Assembly (NCBI RefSeq): GCF_051020985.1
Contig: NC_135001.1
Span: 17,849,896 to 17,913,895 of the forward strand
Origin: Nomia melanderi
Lineage: Eukaryota > Arthropoda > Insecta > Hymenoptera > Halictidae
DNA length: 64,000 nucleotides
Direction of reading: 5' to 3'
This document shows positions 12,341 to 24,500 of this stretch, one piece after another. Below the pieces are notes generated by a model, which made no database searches, was not told the origin of the DNA, and was given only the letters and a program-made list of their open reading frames with translations. A program made the translations under genes and the position numbers. Each line of letters opens with the position of its first letter. Position 1 is the stretch's first letter.

Positions 12341-13240
12341 AACTGCATCCCTTTTTCCTGTTCTTCCTCCGTATTTAAAGGGTTTCGCAAAGGAGTGGGG
12401 GAAAGGGAATTTGAGAGAACTGAGGGCTGCAGCGATTTGGGGATGTAGTTTTGTAATCTTGGAATTCCATTGCGGCAGTCCCTGAATTTTGGAAAAGAAT
12501 TTTGTCACCGGGTGCATAAATTTGGCATCTAAAAGGAAAACTGGACAGCTAGAAGGAGAAAGGGATTTGCAGGATACATAATTTAGGTGCATAGACAGGA
12601 GGTTGTTTTAGGTTCGGAGAAAAAGCGGAAGATTAGAATGCAACCTCGGAAAGGACCTCCAGTTAACGATCCCCAAATGAGATAAAAAAGGGGTGTGTGG
12701 TGATGCTTATCACGACACTATCACTTCTGTTATTCTTGCGTCGACCACTCTCATTTGCCAGTATCGTTAATTCCATCATCAACGTTCCTATCATGGCATC
12801 ATACGGTGCCTGCCCATCTGAAAACGTGTTCATCATCGCCCCTATCTAAAGACAACAATTGTTCATGCTGAAATGCTCCGTTAGCATTATAATTACGTTT
12901 ACTTGTAAACCTAATCACTTCGTAAACATCTTATACACTTGACGCAGCCTAAACATACCTGACAGTTCGATGTCCAGTTCCCTGGTCACTTCAACCCTCA
13001 ACGTGAATTATCAAGGCCCAAATGTTCCCCCCTCTCTACTACGAAATTCTCCCTTTCCCGAGTTTATATAAATTACAAGCAAGAAGAAGAATTGTCCTAA
13101 CCAACCATTGAGAACAAGCCAAAACCTCTACCTCGCATTTTTAACTTAGACTCGTCATCATGTGACACAATAAAACACAAAACCTAAGCAATTTTGATGT
13201 CCTCTGGATCTGCACAGGATTCAAACCCTCTTTCTTCTTG
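12340..13240. other. Strand-asymmetric block (purine-rich then pyrimidine-rich)
   Basis: From about 12,360 to 12,680 the plus strand is markedly G and A rich (gtgggggaaagggaatttgag, gaaggagaaagggatttgc). From about 12,700 to 13,240 it turns C and T rich (ccccctctctactacg). The two halves are not a simple inverted repeat. Minus-strand frames here are incidental to the skew. The block could be transcribed non-coding sequence or an old repeat. Confidence 0.4.
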
Positions 13241-13307
13241 TGGAAAAATAATACATATTTCAATTTCATTTGCTTATAACTTTATAATAACCCGTTTCTA
13301 ACCGAAC

Positions 13308-13768
13308 TTAACACTAGAACTACCAGGTGAGTAAAAATTTCCAATTTCTAATTTCTTCTTTTAGAGTTCCTGCGAAGGTAGACACTTCTTTAAGGAATGA
13401 TTAAAGAAGCTGATTAAGTAATACGTGAACTGATATATAAACCGATTGAAATCTTAACCCTTTGCATTCGAGAGATGACCCTCACCATTTGAATTCATAC
13501 AGTGAAACTATAAAATTTGATATTTAATATTATACGTCGCATAATGCGTAAATTGGGAAATATTGAAATAAAATAACTTTGTTCCTCAATGTACGTGTGA
13601 TTTCTCTTCAAGTTAGTTTCACAAAATATCGTCTTCATCTCATCAGAAAGTGTTAAAATATTTCTAATGAAAAACTTCCGAGTGCAAAGGGTTAATAAAT
13701 TCACGCTTACAGATTTTATAAAGAAATATTAAAGAGACGGTTCAAGCGTTCGATAGTTCTAGTGTTAT
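13308..13768 (+). mobile_element. Family C-type element interrupted by family A
   Basis: The left end is TTAACACTAGAACTACCAGG (TTAA 13,308-13,311). The right end is CGATAGTTCTAGTGTTAT, whose complement restores the same terminal word with the last TTAA base changed. Removing the 242-bp family A insertion (keeping one TTAA) leaves about 223 bp, the normal size for this group. No coding capacity. Confidence 0.75.
13454..13695 (-). mobile_element. Family A TTAA-element (242 bp), nested
   Basis: TTAACCCTTTGCATTCGAGA at the left and GAGTGCAAAGGGTTAA at the right, with intact TTAA on both sides (13,454-13,457 and 13,692-13,695). The interior is highly similar to the 2716 copy. A 69-codon minus frame runs across it but has no transposase features. 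It is inserted inside the family C-type element at 13,308-13,768. Confidence 0.88.
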
Positions 13769-16229
13769 TTCCATTTGTAGATACTCTCGCAGTTTGCCTA
13801 AGAACCGGGACACCCTGTGTATTCATGTGTCAACTACTAATACAATATTAAAACTCACACATAGTACGCATAAAACTTTCAGCAATAAATTAACGATTTG
13901 CCCTGGCATTTGATTGACGGTCGCGCGTGGCAAACCCGTCCAAAACAATTCACAGCATACTGATACTTGCAATCATTTCGATAAAATGTAGACAGGACGC
14001 ATGCACTTGATGCGCACAATTTATTATATTCGGGTTAATATCAATATATAAGTTTCAGGTGATAATGAAATAAAATTATAAACAAGCAATTTCAACCATT
14101 CGTTAAATAATTCATTCGTAATTCTATTGATAATAAGTGAAATTTCGTTGTTGCCGTTACTATCATTTCGAATCTTATTAAATGCATTTCATATTTTTCA
14201 TGGAACGATAACTTTACGATGATGAAGAAATTTTTATATTGCGTTAGTAAATAACACACTGATCCTGTATGTGGCACTGCTTTGAAATTCTGCAGGCCAA
14301 GCGGAGTTGTTCAACGGGTCGGTGGTTAGGCGATTCCTAGAAATGGAGGGATTTCAGAATTGAAATTTTTGGGATGATCGACATTTTCACGAGATTACTC
14401 TACTTTCATATGCAGAATATCAGGAGAATCGATATATAATGTATGAAAAAATAATCCATATTTCTGTTGGGAAGAAAATTGCAGTAACAATATCCTGACT
14501 TACGGTAGAATTCACAAAAATAGAGAATAATAAGAGAATTAATTCTCTTGTACGTTAAAATGAAATCAATAAATTTATTAATGCTACATTGAAAAAGAAT
14601 TGCTATGGTCGTTATGATTTAATAAAATTTTACGATATTCCTCTCTTTATATAAAGTGAAGTACCGTAAATAACAATTTAAATGATTTGTAGATTAGTTT
14701 TCCGAAAGACCCTCTTCTTTATTAATATTCTTTAAACTGTTAATATTCTTTGCATCTTCAATCTGCAATCGATAATTCTCAAATTGAAAAGAAAGTGCCG
14801 TTATAAAATTTAGGAATGAAATATTACCATTTAGATGTCGAATAATATATTAATGTTCACGTAAATAAATTTATGAATGTTTTCATATTGACAAATCTTT
14901 TGAGATATCCACTTGTTTTAATCTCATCGTGATTCTTATTGTTACAGAGTTCATTGTCACGAGAAATTCTACTTTTCTTTGAGTACACGTTCGAGCAAGT
15001 CGTCTTCTATAAATCATTATTGCTCGATCGAATCTTCAAGCAACTTCGTAAATTTTTAAATCGACAGTACGTGCGAATACGCGAATGGCACTCAACGAAC
15101 GTCGATTTTGTGCCTGCTCGGGAACAGGTATTACGTTTGTTCACGTTGGCTGCACTTGCCGCAGTTGAAAAAAGAAGTGCAAATACCTGAAGAACCGGGC
15201 TGCATCGAAAAACTAGCAGTTACGAAAGTACGATTTCCACGTGAAAGTAGAAAATGTGGTCAACACGAGAGAAATCATTGTTTAAGCAATTCTGTCCACA
15301 AATATCTCTCGTCTGGCAGAAAATTAACATCATAATTTTCAAACGGTGAGCGCTGCCGTTATTATAAAATCCATCAAAGATTAACCGTTTGCGAAGGAGA
15401 ATTTTTAAAACTTCGTTGAAATTTTTAAAATTCGTCGAATCTTAAATACTAAAGGAGAACGAAATCACATGTCACTCTCGTTACTTGAATAATTCAATTA
15501 TCCATTTAGTACCCTCAATTTCAATGTTGAAACCCGAAATCACACAATCATATTATACACATAGTAATAGAAACTATTAATGTCTTTTATCAGAAAATGT
15601 CAGTTAATTGACAAATCATTTTACTGTCAAGAACAGATTATTGCATACGTCGATTTCAATAAAATTTGCATAGGATGTGATTCTCAGAAAATATTTGACG
15701 TATACTCTTTTTAGTCGCAATGATATGTTTTTATTAAAGGGTGAGTGAGAAGACTTTTCGTTTTAAATATCGGAATTTTAGTTACGTTTTTACGACTTTT
15801 AACCCTACTCCACGAAAATATTATTTATTCTTTTTTTCTATAAAAGGGCACCACTTTGGTTTCATCGTTGCTCAACGTTTTTGTACCTAATTATACATTT
15901 AGGAGCAGGAATTTGCATGAATAACGCCATAATTACGATTGTTAGTAAAAATGAAGCCATGCGACTGGCATACTTGAAATTGCAATACTATTTACTCGAA
16001 CATTTCGGTAAACGCTACGTGTTATTCATACGAATTTCAGTAAACTTCAGTAAACACTGTTTCTAGTAAATAACTATTTCATTCTTTACGCACAGAGAAC
16101 CGAGCCTCTGCTTCCAAAATCCCCGGTGAAAGCTGATACTTCATTTCGTGCATACGACCGAATGTTTCGTGGCGTCTCATATGATATTCCAGCGACGTTA
16201 TTATTGCAACGTAACTTGCGCCGCATTTA
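13769..16229. other. AT-rich non-coding stretch
   Basis: Short frames at 14,939-15,190, 15,108-15,335 and 15,881-16,066 are unrecognised and overlap one another in different phases. The patch at 14,940-15,330 has higher complexity and could hold an exon, but no splice pair or domain supports this. Confidence 0.4.
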
Positions 16230-16810
16230 GACGGAGATTATGAAATTAAAACTGCGTATCAACTATTGCGATTATAACTGAATTCTTAATCCTGGCTTAC
16301 TTCGGGACGGTGAACGTTAACTAAATGATGCAGCTAGCCCTGGGCGATCCTCCTTGCGGTGGGTCTGTAAAGGATAATTCTAATTAAGTCCATCCTAAAC
16401 TTTGCGTCCATTTTTCTGATTCGGCACGAATCGACCGGCGACGTATATAAAGTGAACCGTTTAAGCGTCTTCTGGCAGTTATCCGCCGGATAATTACGGC
16501 ACGTGGCTCGGAACGCTTTGTTGGTAATTAAACTTGCGGTCGGCGAAGCGCAGGCGGGATTCGTGGAGTACCGAGGAAATATCGTAGGGCAGAGCGTGGA
16601 TGGAATGTGGAAAGGGACGCCGGAAGGGCGGCTTTAAGGATAACGCCGCGAATGGCGACGTCACGAAGGGAGAGACGTTTGACGCCACGGCTATACAGAT
16701 TTTCCTAATACGATAGCGGACCACTTACGGTTATCCCCTCAAACGCACCAAATGCTACGTTAGGAATCGACGTAATTCTACATAATCGACTCGACGCGAA
16801 CAGTAATAAC
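16230..16810. promoter_or_regulatory. GC-richer island, candidate regulatory sequence
   Basis: Base composition rises sharply against the AT-rich flanks, with many CG dinucleotides (cgaccggcgacg, ggcgaagcgcagg). Several homeodomain-type words occur (aattaag, taattacgg, gtaattaaac). There is one TATA-like word (tatataaag at 16,445-16,453) but no coding frame or start context to confirm a promoter. A conserved enhancer or an untranslated first exon would both fit. This is a composition-based call only. Confidence 0.25.
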
Positions 16811-16909
16811 CATGCCGCGGATGTTTATGTATTTGTAACACATTCTTATCGCCGGATCGCAATTACAGCGAGCGTCATGTAAAAACATGGAACTTGATGG
16901 TCACTTTTA

Positions 16910-17234
16910 TTAACCCTTTGGTAAAGGGTATTGTACATCCTAACTCGATTTGCTTCCAATGTTGTTGGGTGTAAACTTGTATTTATTTTTAAGGAAATGA
17001 ATTGAAGTTATTTGCAGCGGTAGAATTCAATGTTTTATGTTTATTTTATTTATTATTGTTATAATAAGATTTGATTTTTAGAATCCTTTGAAGTGTGGTA
17101 CTTTTTCGAACAATTTCTAACATGACGTACGCGTTTTTGAGTAAATTAGCGTTGTCACCTCTAGAATGACATACGAGTTCTATAACAAATTTATATTGTC
17201 GTCTCCAGCATGACATACGAGTGCAAAGGGTTAG
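16910..17234 (+). mobile_element. TTAA-element with 44-bp subterminal repeats
   Basis: The left end is TTAACCCTTTGGTAAAGGG (TTAA 16,910-16,913) and the right end is CGAGTGCAAAGGGTTAG, a one-base-damaged TTAA. The right half holds three ATGAC(G/A)TACG units starting at 17,122, 17,166 and 17,210, a spacing of 44 bp. It is longer (about 325 bp) than the family A copies that share its right terminal word. No coding capacity. Confidence 0.65.
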
Positions 17235-17263
17235 GTGAGGTTTTCGTAGGTACAGTGAAATTC

Positions 17264-17498
17264 TTAACCTCTTGCCTTATAATGCGTGTCACACTCGTGG
17301 TGAAAGTTTCAAACAGAATTCAACATAAATGTTACTCAATCCTTTCGAGTTTGAATTAAATATTATTTTTTGTTATCGATTTTCTTTAGAATAAACGGAC
17401 GTAAGGGATGGTTTTAGAATTCTTCTCATTTTTTCAATAAATTATTAATGACAAAGTAGCATCGATTATAGTTGGGAAAGAAATCTTATGGGGGTTAA
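17264..17498 (+). mobile_element. Family F TTAA-element (235 bp)
   Basis: The left end is TTAACCTCTTGCCTTATAAT, then a small palindrome GTGTCACAC (17,286-17,294) about 16-18 nt inside the TTAA. The right end is GGGGGTTAA (17,495-17,498). The middle is uninterrupted and matches both flanks of the 7092-7331 insertion, so it serves as the empty-site relative. The left end resembles those at 24,422 and 2623. Confidence 0.6.
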
Positions 17499-19620
17499 TG
17501 CGGTTGCAGTTTAATTCGATGTTTCGAAGTTATATATTCTGAAAAATAAAATATATAAGTGGCTGGACAGATACTTTCATGAGTAACTGTATGAATGTTA
17601 AAAAAACTATTGAATGAATTTCTCAGAAGATGGACAGACGTATATTTTAATATTTTTGTTGGAGTAAAAATTCTCCTTTTTTCGTGTAAGAGCATTTATT
17701 ATTATTCTTAAAGTTTTCCATCGTATCATATTGATTTGGTAGTTTAATATAACGTTCTGTCAATGCTTTAATAATTCAAGATATTCTATTTGAATTTTAG
17801 TGACACGATTATCGATACAAGCAAGTTGTATATTATTACGAACGTAATAGAATATGTAGTATCGAAAATGAAAAACTTATGAATTTTATTCGCAAATAAC
17901 AAACTGGTGATTCACTGAGTATTGTAATTGTCCCTCTTTCTTTTCATTTAGAAAATTTAACAGAAATTATATATCTTAAAAATAATAGAAAGTTTCTTTT
18001 CGTACCTTTTAAGCGCGTTAATTGAAAATAATATAACAGATACGGGTGTGTAATGTTAAATTAATTACTAAACCAATTTACAGGCAAAACGATTGGTTCG
18101 CAAACGAGAAAAGAACTATTGGATTCTTTGCTGAGGAAACAATGTAGTTCTAACGAAAGAAAGCGTATTTTTCCCTTTTTCCAGCGATTACGATGCGCGA
18201 TACCATTTTCAATCCCCTTTTTTTATGGAAGTCTTAGAACTCAATTCGAGGGTATCGACTTTAACGAGTTAAGGGTGAAAGTTTTTTTAAGGCTTGGCGT
18301 GTTACGTTCTTTTATGAGCCGAAATAAGAAAAGAGTCAAAGTGTTCTTGCGAAAGAGTACTAAAAGCGAGACTTTCAGAAACGAGCAACACCAATCGTCG
18401 ATTCAGCAAAGGGACCGTAGAATTGTTTCCTTATGATTGTTCTAATGAATGTTGCTGCCGGGTTCATTGCCTTCAGATACTAATAGACAGGTATTAAAAT
18501 AATTTCTATGTTTAGTTTTCTGTACTTACAGTTTCTGTATCAAACATAAAACTTGCGTTTCATGTACAACGAAACATTTAGTTTTAATAAACTAGAATTT
18601 CAACTTACGAGATTATTGTATAAAAGAAATCAAATATACTTTTTCATAGTATTTATAATACTATAATCTACAAATTCGTCTTTAAATAATCAAATTACAT
18701 TATTATCATATTATATTATATTATGTTCCATTGCATTTTAAATACATGTATAACAGTTCATTGCATAGAAGCAATATATTCGTTTACAATTTTCTTTTCA
18801 ATCTACTTAACTGCACCTTAAAATTTGTCTTCCTAATATTATACTCAAGCTGCGTGTGTTGTCAAAGTCACGTCGTTAGCGACATTAGAGAATTCTGTTT
18901 GAAGTATTTCATTAAAGTATTTTGACGGATATATTCCACGCAAAAATAAACAATATCGTTAACGGAATGCGTAAAATAAAAAATATGTGAAACAGTATAG
19001 GACAGTTTTTCCATGGAAATTTTCTGTAACGTTAATATTGGATTATTCTGTTTAAAAGAACTCATTTAACATTTCCAGCTGTGTTAATCATTAAACATTA
19101 TGCGAATTTATCACAGGTTGTCGGAATTTTTCCGCCAGCAATCTAGGTATTTATATATAATATCGTCTTGCATTATTAAACCCTAGCCTCGCGATTTCAT
19201 TTGCAACCTTGTGTGGCGTAATCAAAGATTAAATCGTTTAGACGTTGGTACAAACAACTATTTCAGCATACCTTCAATCTCCCCTCGTCGATAAACACAT
19301 CGGTAACAAGTAAACCACGAGTTCGACTCGTATTTGTCAACTTTCGTTCGTAACTGGTGCCATGATCATTACTCGTGTTTTTCGTGTTTGGTCTGCAAAC
19401 CGTATCACGAGTTCGACATAATGTTATAAAGCAGAGGATTAACACATGTATACCTACAATCTCGTTCGAAAGTGTACAGACATTTATAGGAAATGTGATT
19501 ATTTCTAATATAGGTTTTGTAACGTTAGAAAACAACGTGAACATGTATTCTGTGTTTTATATTAATATGTTTACTTTCTATGAGGGACGCAACTTTTACA
19601 TGCTTGTAAATAAAATAATT
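17499..19620. other. AT-rich non-coding stretch
   Basis: A 105-codon frame at 18,119-18,436 gives a basic, Arg/Lys/Ser-rich peptide with a repeated RVKVFLR word but no known domain, and I do not call it a gene. Frames at 18,731 and 19,263-19,544 are likewise unrecognised. Confidence 0.45.
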
Positions 19621-19624
19621 AATG

Positions 19625-19736
19625 TAATATATGTATATATATATATATATAATAAAAAAATAATATATATATATATATATTATTTTTTTATTATTATTTT
19701 TTATATTGCTTTTTTATTATATATATGTATATATCA
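19625..19736. repeat. (TA)n / AT-only low-complexity tract
   Basis: Alternating TA runs are interrupted by A-rich and T-rich segments. The tract contains essentially no G or C and is locally self-complementary. The 148-codon plus frame that crosses it is an artefact of this tract. Confidence 0.9.
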
Positions 19737-20153
19737 ATTTGCTTGTCGACTCTTCGACGAAATATTCAATTACTTGCACAAAACTGTTGCAAACACTTCT
19801 GAATTGTGTATGAAATGGTAGATCGAAAAGGTAGATCGAAATTACCATTACTGTATTCACTAACTTTACTAGCACAATAACTAAGAAGCTGAGAATTATC
19901 TATTTGTTATTTTATAATGTTGTTTGGAATAATATATAGCAAACACGTCAATTGAAAATAATTTATTTAACCATGGAACGAAATTGCTCCTGTCATTGTA
20001 CATAATTTAATTTTGTCGTGGTTAAGAAATTGACGGGTTATTATTGAACTTCATCAAGGATTTAAACATTTGCCAATATTATTCCGTTAACATTATAAAT
20101 GAGTATAATTTAATAGAATTAAACAATGTAAATATACAGTTAACAATTTTAGG
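19737..20153. other. AT-rich non-coding stretch
   Basis: Nothing recognised. Confidence 0.5.
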
Positions 20154-20331
20154 TTAACCCTCTGTGGACGAGACTGTTTCAAACTTATAGCACTTCTTTT
20201 CGTAAAATACTGAATTATTAAACATTAAATGAAGGAAACTACGCGTCAATCTCTAGTTAATTGAATAATTAAATTATTCCTTCGCAGTTTTTGATTCTCC
20301 ATTGTGGCGACATTCAACTCCAAAAGGTTAA
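20154..20331. mobile_element. TTAA-element (178 bp), B-like ends
   Basis: TTAACCCTCTGTGGACGAG at the left (20,154-20,157) and AACTCCAAAAGGTTAA at the right (20,328-20,331). Read inward, the right end is TTAACCTTTTGGAGTTGAAT and then GTCGCC, close to the family B end (CCCTTTGCGGACGAAT then GTCGAC). The left part (gtggac, tttcaaactt, actcttttc-like) matches the element at 31,371. No coding capacity. Confidence 0.6.
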
Positions 20332-20501
20332 AATTTATAAACTGTATATGTAGATTTAATGACTGACAGTACACGAAATGATTGACATAACTGGAACAAG
20401 TTATATCACTCTTTCAAATGCAAATGAAAATAAATGTTGCAGACGAAAGCTGCTTCCTCATTTTTTTCAATACAAAGGTAAATATATAGTACATTACCAC
20501 T
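20332..20501. other. AT-rich spacer
   Basis: Nothing recognised between the TTAA-element and the tandem repeat. Confidence 0.5.
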
Positions 20502-20720
20502 CATAAGTTTCGGAGATGGAAATAGTGAAAGAAAATAAAGGAAAAAAGATAATGTAATTCGTTGTTGCTACCTTTATTAAATTTAAAACTGGTTTTTTAC
20601 CTTTTTCCTTAGTTTGGGAGATGGAAACAGCGAAAGAAAATAAAGGAAAATAGATAATGTAATTTACTGTTGCTACCTTTATTAAATTTAATAGTGGTTC
20701 TTCACCTTTCTCGCATAGTT
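20502..20720. repeat. 105-bp tandem repeat, two copies
   Basis: The block running from aagtttcggagatggaaata through gctacctttattaaattta is repeated once at a period of 105 bp with scattered substitutions. Because 105 is divisible by three, a 77-codon minus frame stays open through both copies and repeats the words NLIKVAT and FPLFSF. Open frame and repeat periodicity alone do not show that it is coding. Confidence 0.8.
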
Positions 20721-21152
20721 CATGCACTTTAAATAGTCCAATATATACTACGGAATTTCATGGTTGAAAATTATTATATTACAAATTTATTATATTGTAA
20801 AATAAATATTACACCATGGTAGCTATAACGTTTCGTGCTTTTATTAAGTAATCAGATTTCTATGGAGAAAACCTAACCAGGAAGAGGAGATATTTTGACG
20901 ATTCAGACGTAGACCAATCTCAATGAATAATTTAAATCAACGTAAATTATAATTATAGTTACGTTATTTTACTAATGTTACTTGATTACGTCATTTATAA
21001 GTTAAAATACCTACATAATGCTTTAAACATTCATTTCTATGCTTTCTATTAAAAAATTCATTTGTTCTGTCACTGAAATAAGTAACCTCGCTATTTTTAA
21101 AAATAGTGTACACCTAACCCTCCATTTACACCGTAGATCGGTTCCCCGAAAA
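20721..21152. other. AT-rich non-coding stretch
   Basis: Nothing recognised. Confidence 0.5.
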
Positions 21153-21680
21153 TGTCGTGTAAATTGAAATCGTGCAATTCGAGTCTACGTTGCAAAGAAA
21201 TACATATGTAATGAATTTAACACTATTCCTACCGCGACTGGTCAAATGACTGTTTTTAAAATTTCGATTAGAATTTCCTATAGACAACGTAATTGAATCG
21301 CCTTTATACTTCACGACTTTTCCTAAAATATGTGTGTAAAACATTTTTCAATATTCACACCTCCTTCTATTGTTTATTATCTTCATTCTACATTAAAAAA
21401 TATAAGTTGTGCTAAAGACCAGTCATTATTTACTTTTCTGTAAAATGAAAAACTGTACACATATTTGTAAATAAAACTTCATTAATCCAATAAGATCGCA
21501 TATCGTATTCATTAATCCAATAAGATCACCTCAGAAAACGAAACAAAAATGAATGTAATTTTTCCATTTGTCTAACCTGACTGTGTTAAAGTGAAATTCA
21601 AGTACCATGTAAATGGAAATTCTTCTGCTCTTCTTCAACCGTGTTAAACTGAAATCGTGCAATTCGAATGCCGTGTAAAT
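21153..21680. repeat. Dispersed short repeats around a family C-like end
   Basis: A motif near 21,160-21,184 (aaattgaaatcgtgcaattc) recurs at 21,645-21,669 as aaactgaaatcgtgcaattc, with a third diverged copy near 21,589. Between them, TTTAACACTATTCCTACCG (about 21,217) resembles a family C terminus, followed by ggtcaaatgac. A 30-bp period duplication (attaatccaataagatc at 21,481 and 21,511) is also present. This looks like a mosaic of old repeats; boundaries cannot be fixed. Confidence 0.45.
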
Positions 21681-24421
21681 CCAAGGCTAAGTTTACACTC
21701 TATTTTATATAGATTAGATAAAAATAGTATGAAGGTAAAATGGTAAAAAAACTAGTAGGTCGTGAAATGTCTTAAATATAAGTAAGAGTATGCGATTGAA
21801 TTTCACGGAAACAGTTTTCCAGAAGTAGCATGTAACATTCGTGGCCTATTGACGACTTCCAGATAGAACCAATTAATAATTTAAAGCTTTCTGGTTTCAA
21901 TCACGAGATTAACTGATCTAACCGCGAGTATATTTTTCTAAAAGGAGTTTAATGGACTTTTGAAAAATGTAATCCGAGCTCCTCTCTTCCACAATGAGTA
22001 TAAAAAATACTACTTTCTTTGTGCCTTGTGGTGGACAGAATTTCGACGCCGGCCGACCCCGTCTTTGTAAAATCTTAACACGGTCGCTGAGTTTAAAAAC
22101 CCGTTACTTAGGACTGTTTACTTTCAAGCTGAAACTCTGTTACAAGTTTTGACCCAAGGGAAGTTATACAGGTCGTGGCTGCAACAATCTTGTGTGTGAT
22201 GATTTCACGTGCGCAAAATGAATGAAAAGCATGAAACGCGTTCTTTTATAAGAAAACCGTTATTTCTAAAATAATATTTCCACAAATTTATTCAACCTTG
22301 CATTTTAGATATATCAAGTAGAAGTAGTAAACAATTATCGGACATAGTGCATTTAAGATTGACTTTCGTTAAAACGAAGTTTCATATAAAAAGACAAGTT
22401 TTAGTTAAAACTGAAAATATATTAGTAAGATCTATTGGAAATTTTTCTGGAAATATTTTTATTTGCTATTAGATGATTTATTGATAGTACATTTCAGTGG
22501 TGACAAGGTAAAATTTTTTTATCTTATGGAATTTAGTAGATTCGTTAACAAAGATGTTAACGTTTCTATTCGTTACTAAATTCCGGTAATAGAGCGTGAA
22601 GAAGGTAGATGTATTGTATTTTATTTATCACTTTTAAACACAATTTTTGTGTTTTATATTAAATGAGAAATATCATAAATAGAAGAGTGTATATTGATAT
22701 ATTGCGACTACGTATATTTTCAGATGCAAAGCAAACCATGAATAATTGGATATTTGAACACGATAATGATCGGAAGAACAACAAGTATTGTGCAAAATTG
22801 GCTAATTAACTGCCGATGATGTAGTCGTTATTAAATCATCATTACTGTATAGGTCAGGATATTAAATAATTATACAATTTCAAAGTTACGTAACAAAACT
22901 TTAATTAATAAGAAACCTAAAACAATACAAACTACTTGTTTAAAATACTTTGTTACAAATGGTAAAGCATTTCTCTTGTTACAATACAGAAACGTTTAGT
23001 GTATATGCATTTAAAGGAACGAGATGCGTTACTGATCTAGGAGACTGCTCTATGGAATATATATTATATGATTTTATTATTTTGTATCGTTATCAGTATC
23101 CACTTATTTCAAAATTTCTTCAGTTTTAATGCATCGTGCAATTTTATTTCTTTTCTATATTTTATTTATAACGTGTAAAAATTAACAAAGAGCTTTTTCA
23201 TTTAATTAGTTTCACATTTATTTAAATTTAGATTTAAATTTCAACATTTTCCCTCCATTTTGGGACTTGCTTTTCTTTAAGATGACACTATGAGGATCGA
23301 TTTAGTTTTTACCCCTAATATCATTTTAGAATCATCATTCTGTTGTTTACAAACTGTTCGATGTATGTAATGTTAACACTCTGAATCATTTAACTCGAGA
23401 AAAACTTATAAATATTTGATTTTAAGTAAGAAATATTGAAAATGTTCAAATTTAGTTGTCTGTTTCTTCACGTAAAATATTTTTATTTTTAACATAGTTT
23501 CAAAATATATTGGCTATTTGACGAGACATGGAATATATACTGAAAGTTACGTAAGGAACATTTGATAAGATTGAAATTCAATGTAGTTTTCGTGTCGGGG
23601 ATTATACGATGTTAACCTGAATATTTTGCCAAAATATTTCAAAATAACCGATTTTAAAATTTGATTTATAATTCTCCATATCCTTTCGTTCATTTAATTT
23701 CATATCAATCTCCATTTTGTCTGATTAATCAGTGTTTCCAACTTGTATATCTCTATTTTGTAACTAGTTATTTGACTTTTCTTATGTTAACAGTAAACGT
23801 ACCAGTCCAGTACCAATATTCCCGCCTTAATCAGTCAAATAACTGATTAAAAACGTATAAGTTAAGCAATAAATTTATTTTAGTGGAAATGGAAACAGAG
23901 GGAAAACATACATTGAAAAACTGATTGGTCGGAAAATGTAGGAATCGATGTAAAGTTTAATGAAAAACGAGAAATGCAGAATTTTAAATTAAATTTCAAA
24001 ACCAGTCATTTGGCGTTAATGAAATTATCCTTATAACTATTCGTAAATCTTGTTAAGGTATTAAATGAATGACATTATTAAATATTATTTTTATGTGATC
24101 TCAATATTCAATCCCGCTGGTAATATATTTGAGTTATATAATATTATTAATGAATCCGTTGTCAGAATAAAATTATGTAACTTCATTTGTGTTGATAAAT
24201 TCAAAACGCTTCGTATTAGGGGACATTTAAAACACGAGTATATTTGTACTGGAAATAAATATCCTGCCAATGCTGAGTATACCTGTGGTTGACAGCGATC
24301 GAGTCAACCGCGTTTGGTTAGATAATGTACAACAATTAGTATCTATGCTCAAAATAATTACATTCAATACTAGATCACAGTTTCAAAACAATTTTCATTT
24401 ATTTTATATTTTGAATTTATT
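21681..24421. other. AT-rich non-coding stretch
   Basis: No gene or repeat supported. A small GC-richer patch (gacgccggccgaccccgtc, about 22,047-22,065) has no associated frame. Confidence 0.5.
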
Positions 24422-24500
24422 TTAACCCCTTGCCCTACAATATCGTATCAGACTCGACAGAAAAGTATTTTTCTTAATATTCAAATATACTTTTAAACAT
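24422..24500 (+). mobile_element. Family F end (solo)
   Basis: TTAACCCCTTGCCCTACAAT followed by atcgtatcagactcg, homologous in order to the 17,264 end (gcgtgtcacactcg). No right terminus was found within the next 500 bp, so the inner boundary given is arbitrary. Confidence 0.45.

Noticed and set aside
13190..13225. GGATTCAAACCCTC resembling a pol III B box or tRNA T-arm
   Set aside because: No A box at the right distance, no cloverleaf and no SINE-like poly(A) tail.
18119..18436. 105-codon basic frame with a repeated RVKVFLR word
   Set aside because: No known domain or gene context; two heptad-like words are not enough evidence.
19375..19821. 148-codon plus-strand open frame
   Set aside because: Its second half is the (TA)n tract, giving Ile/Tyr/Lys repetition; a low-complexity artefact.
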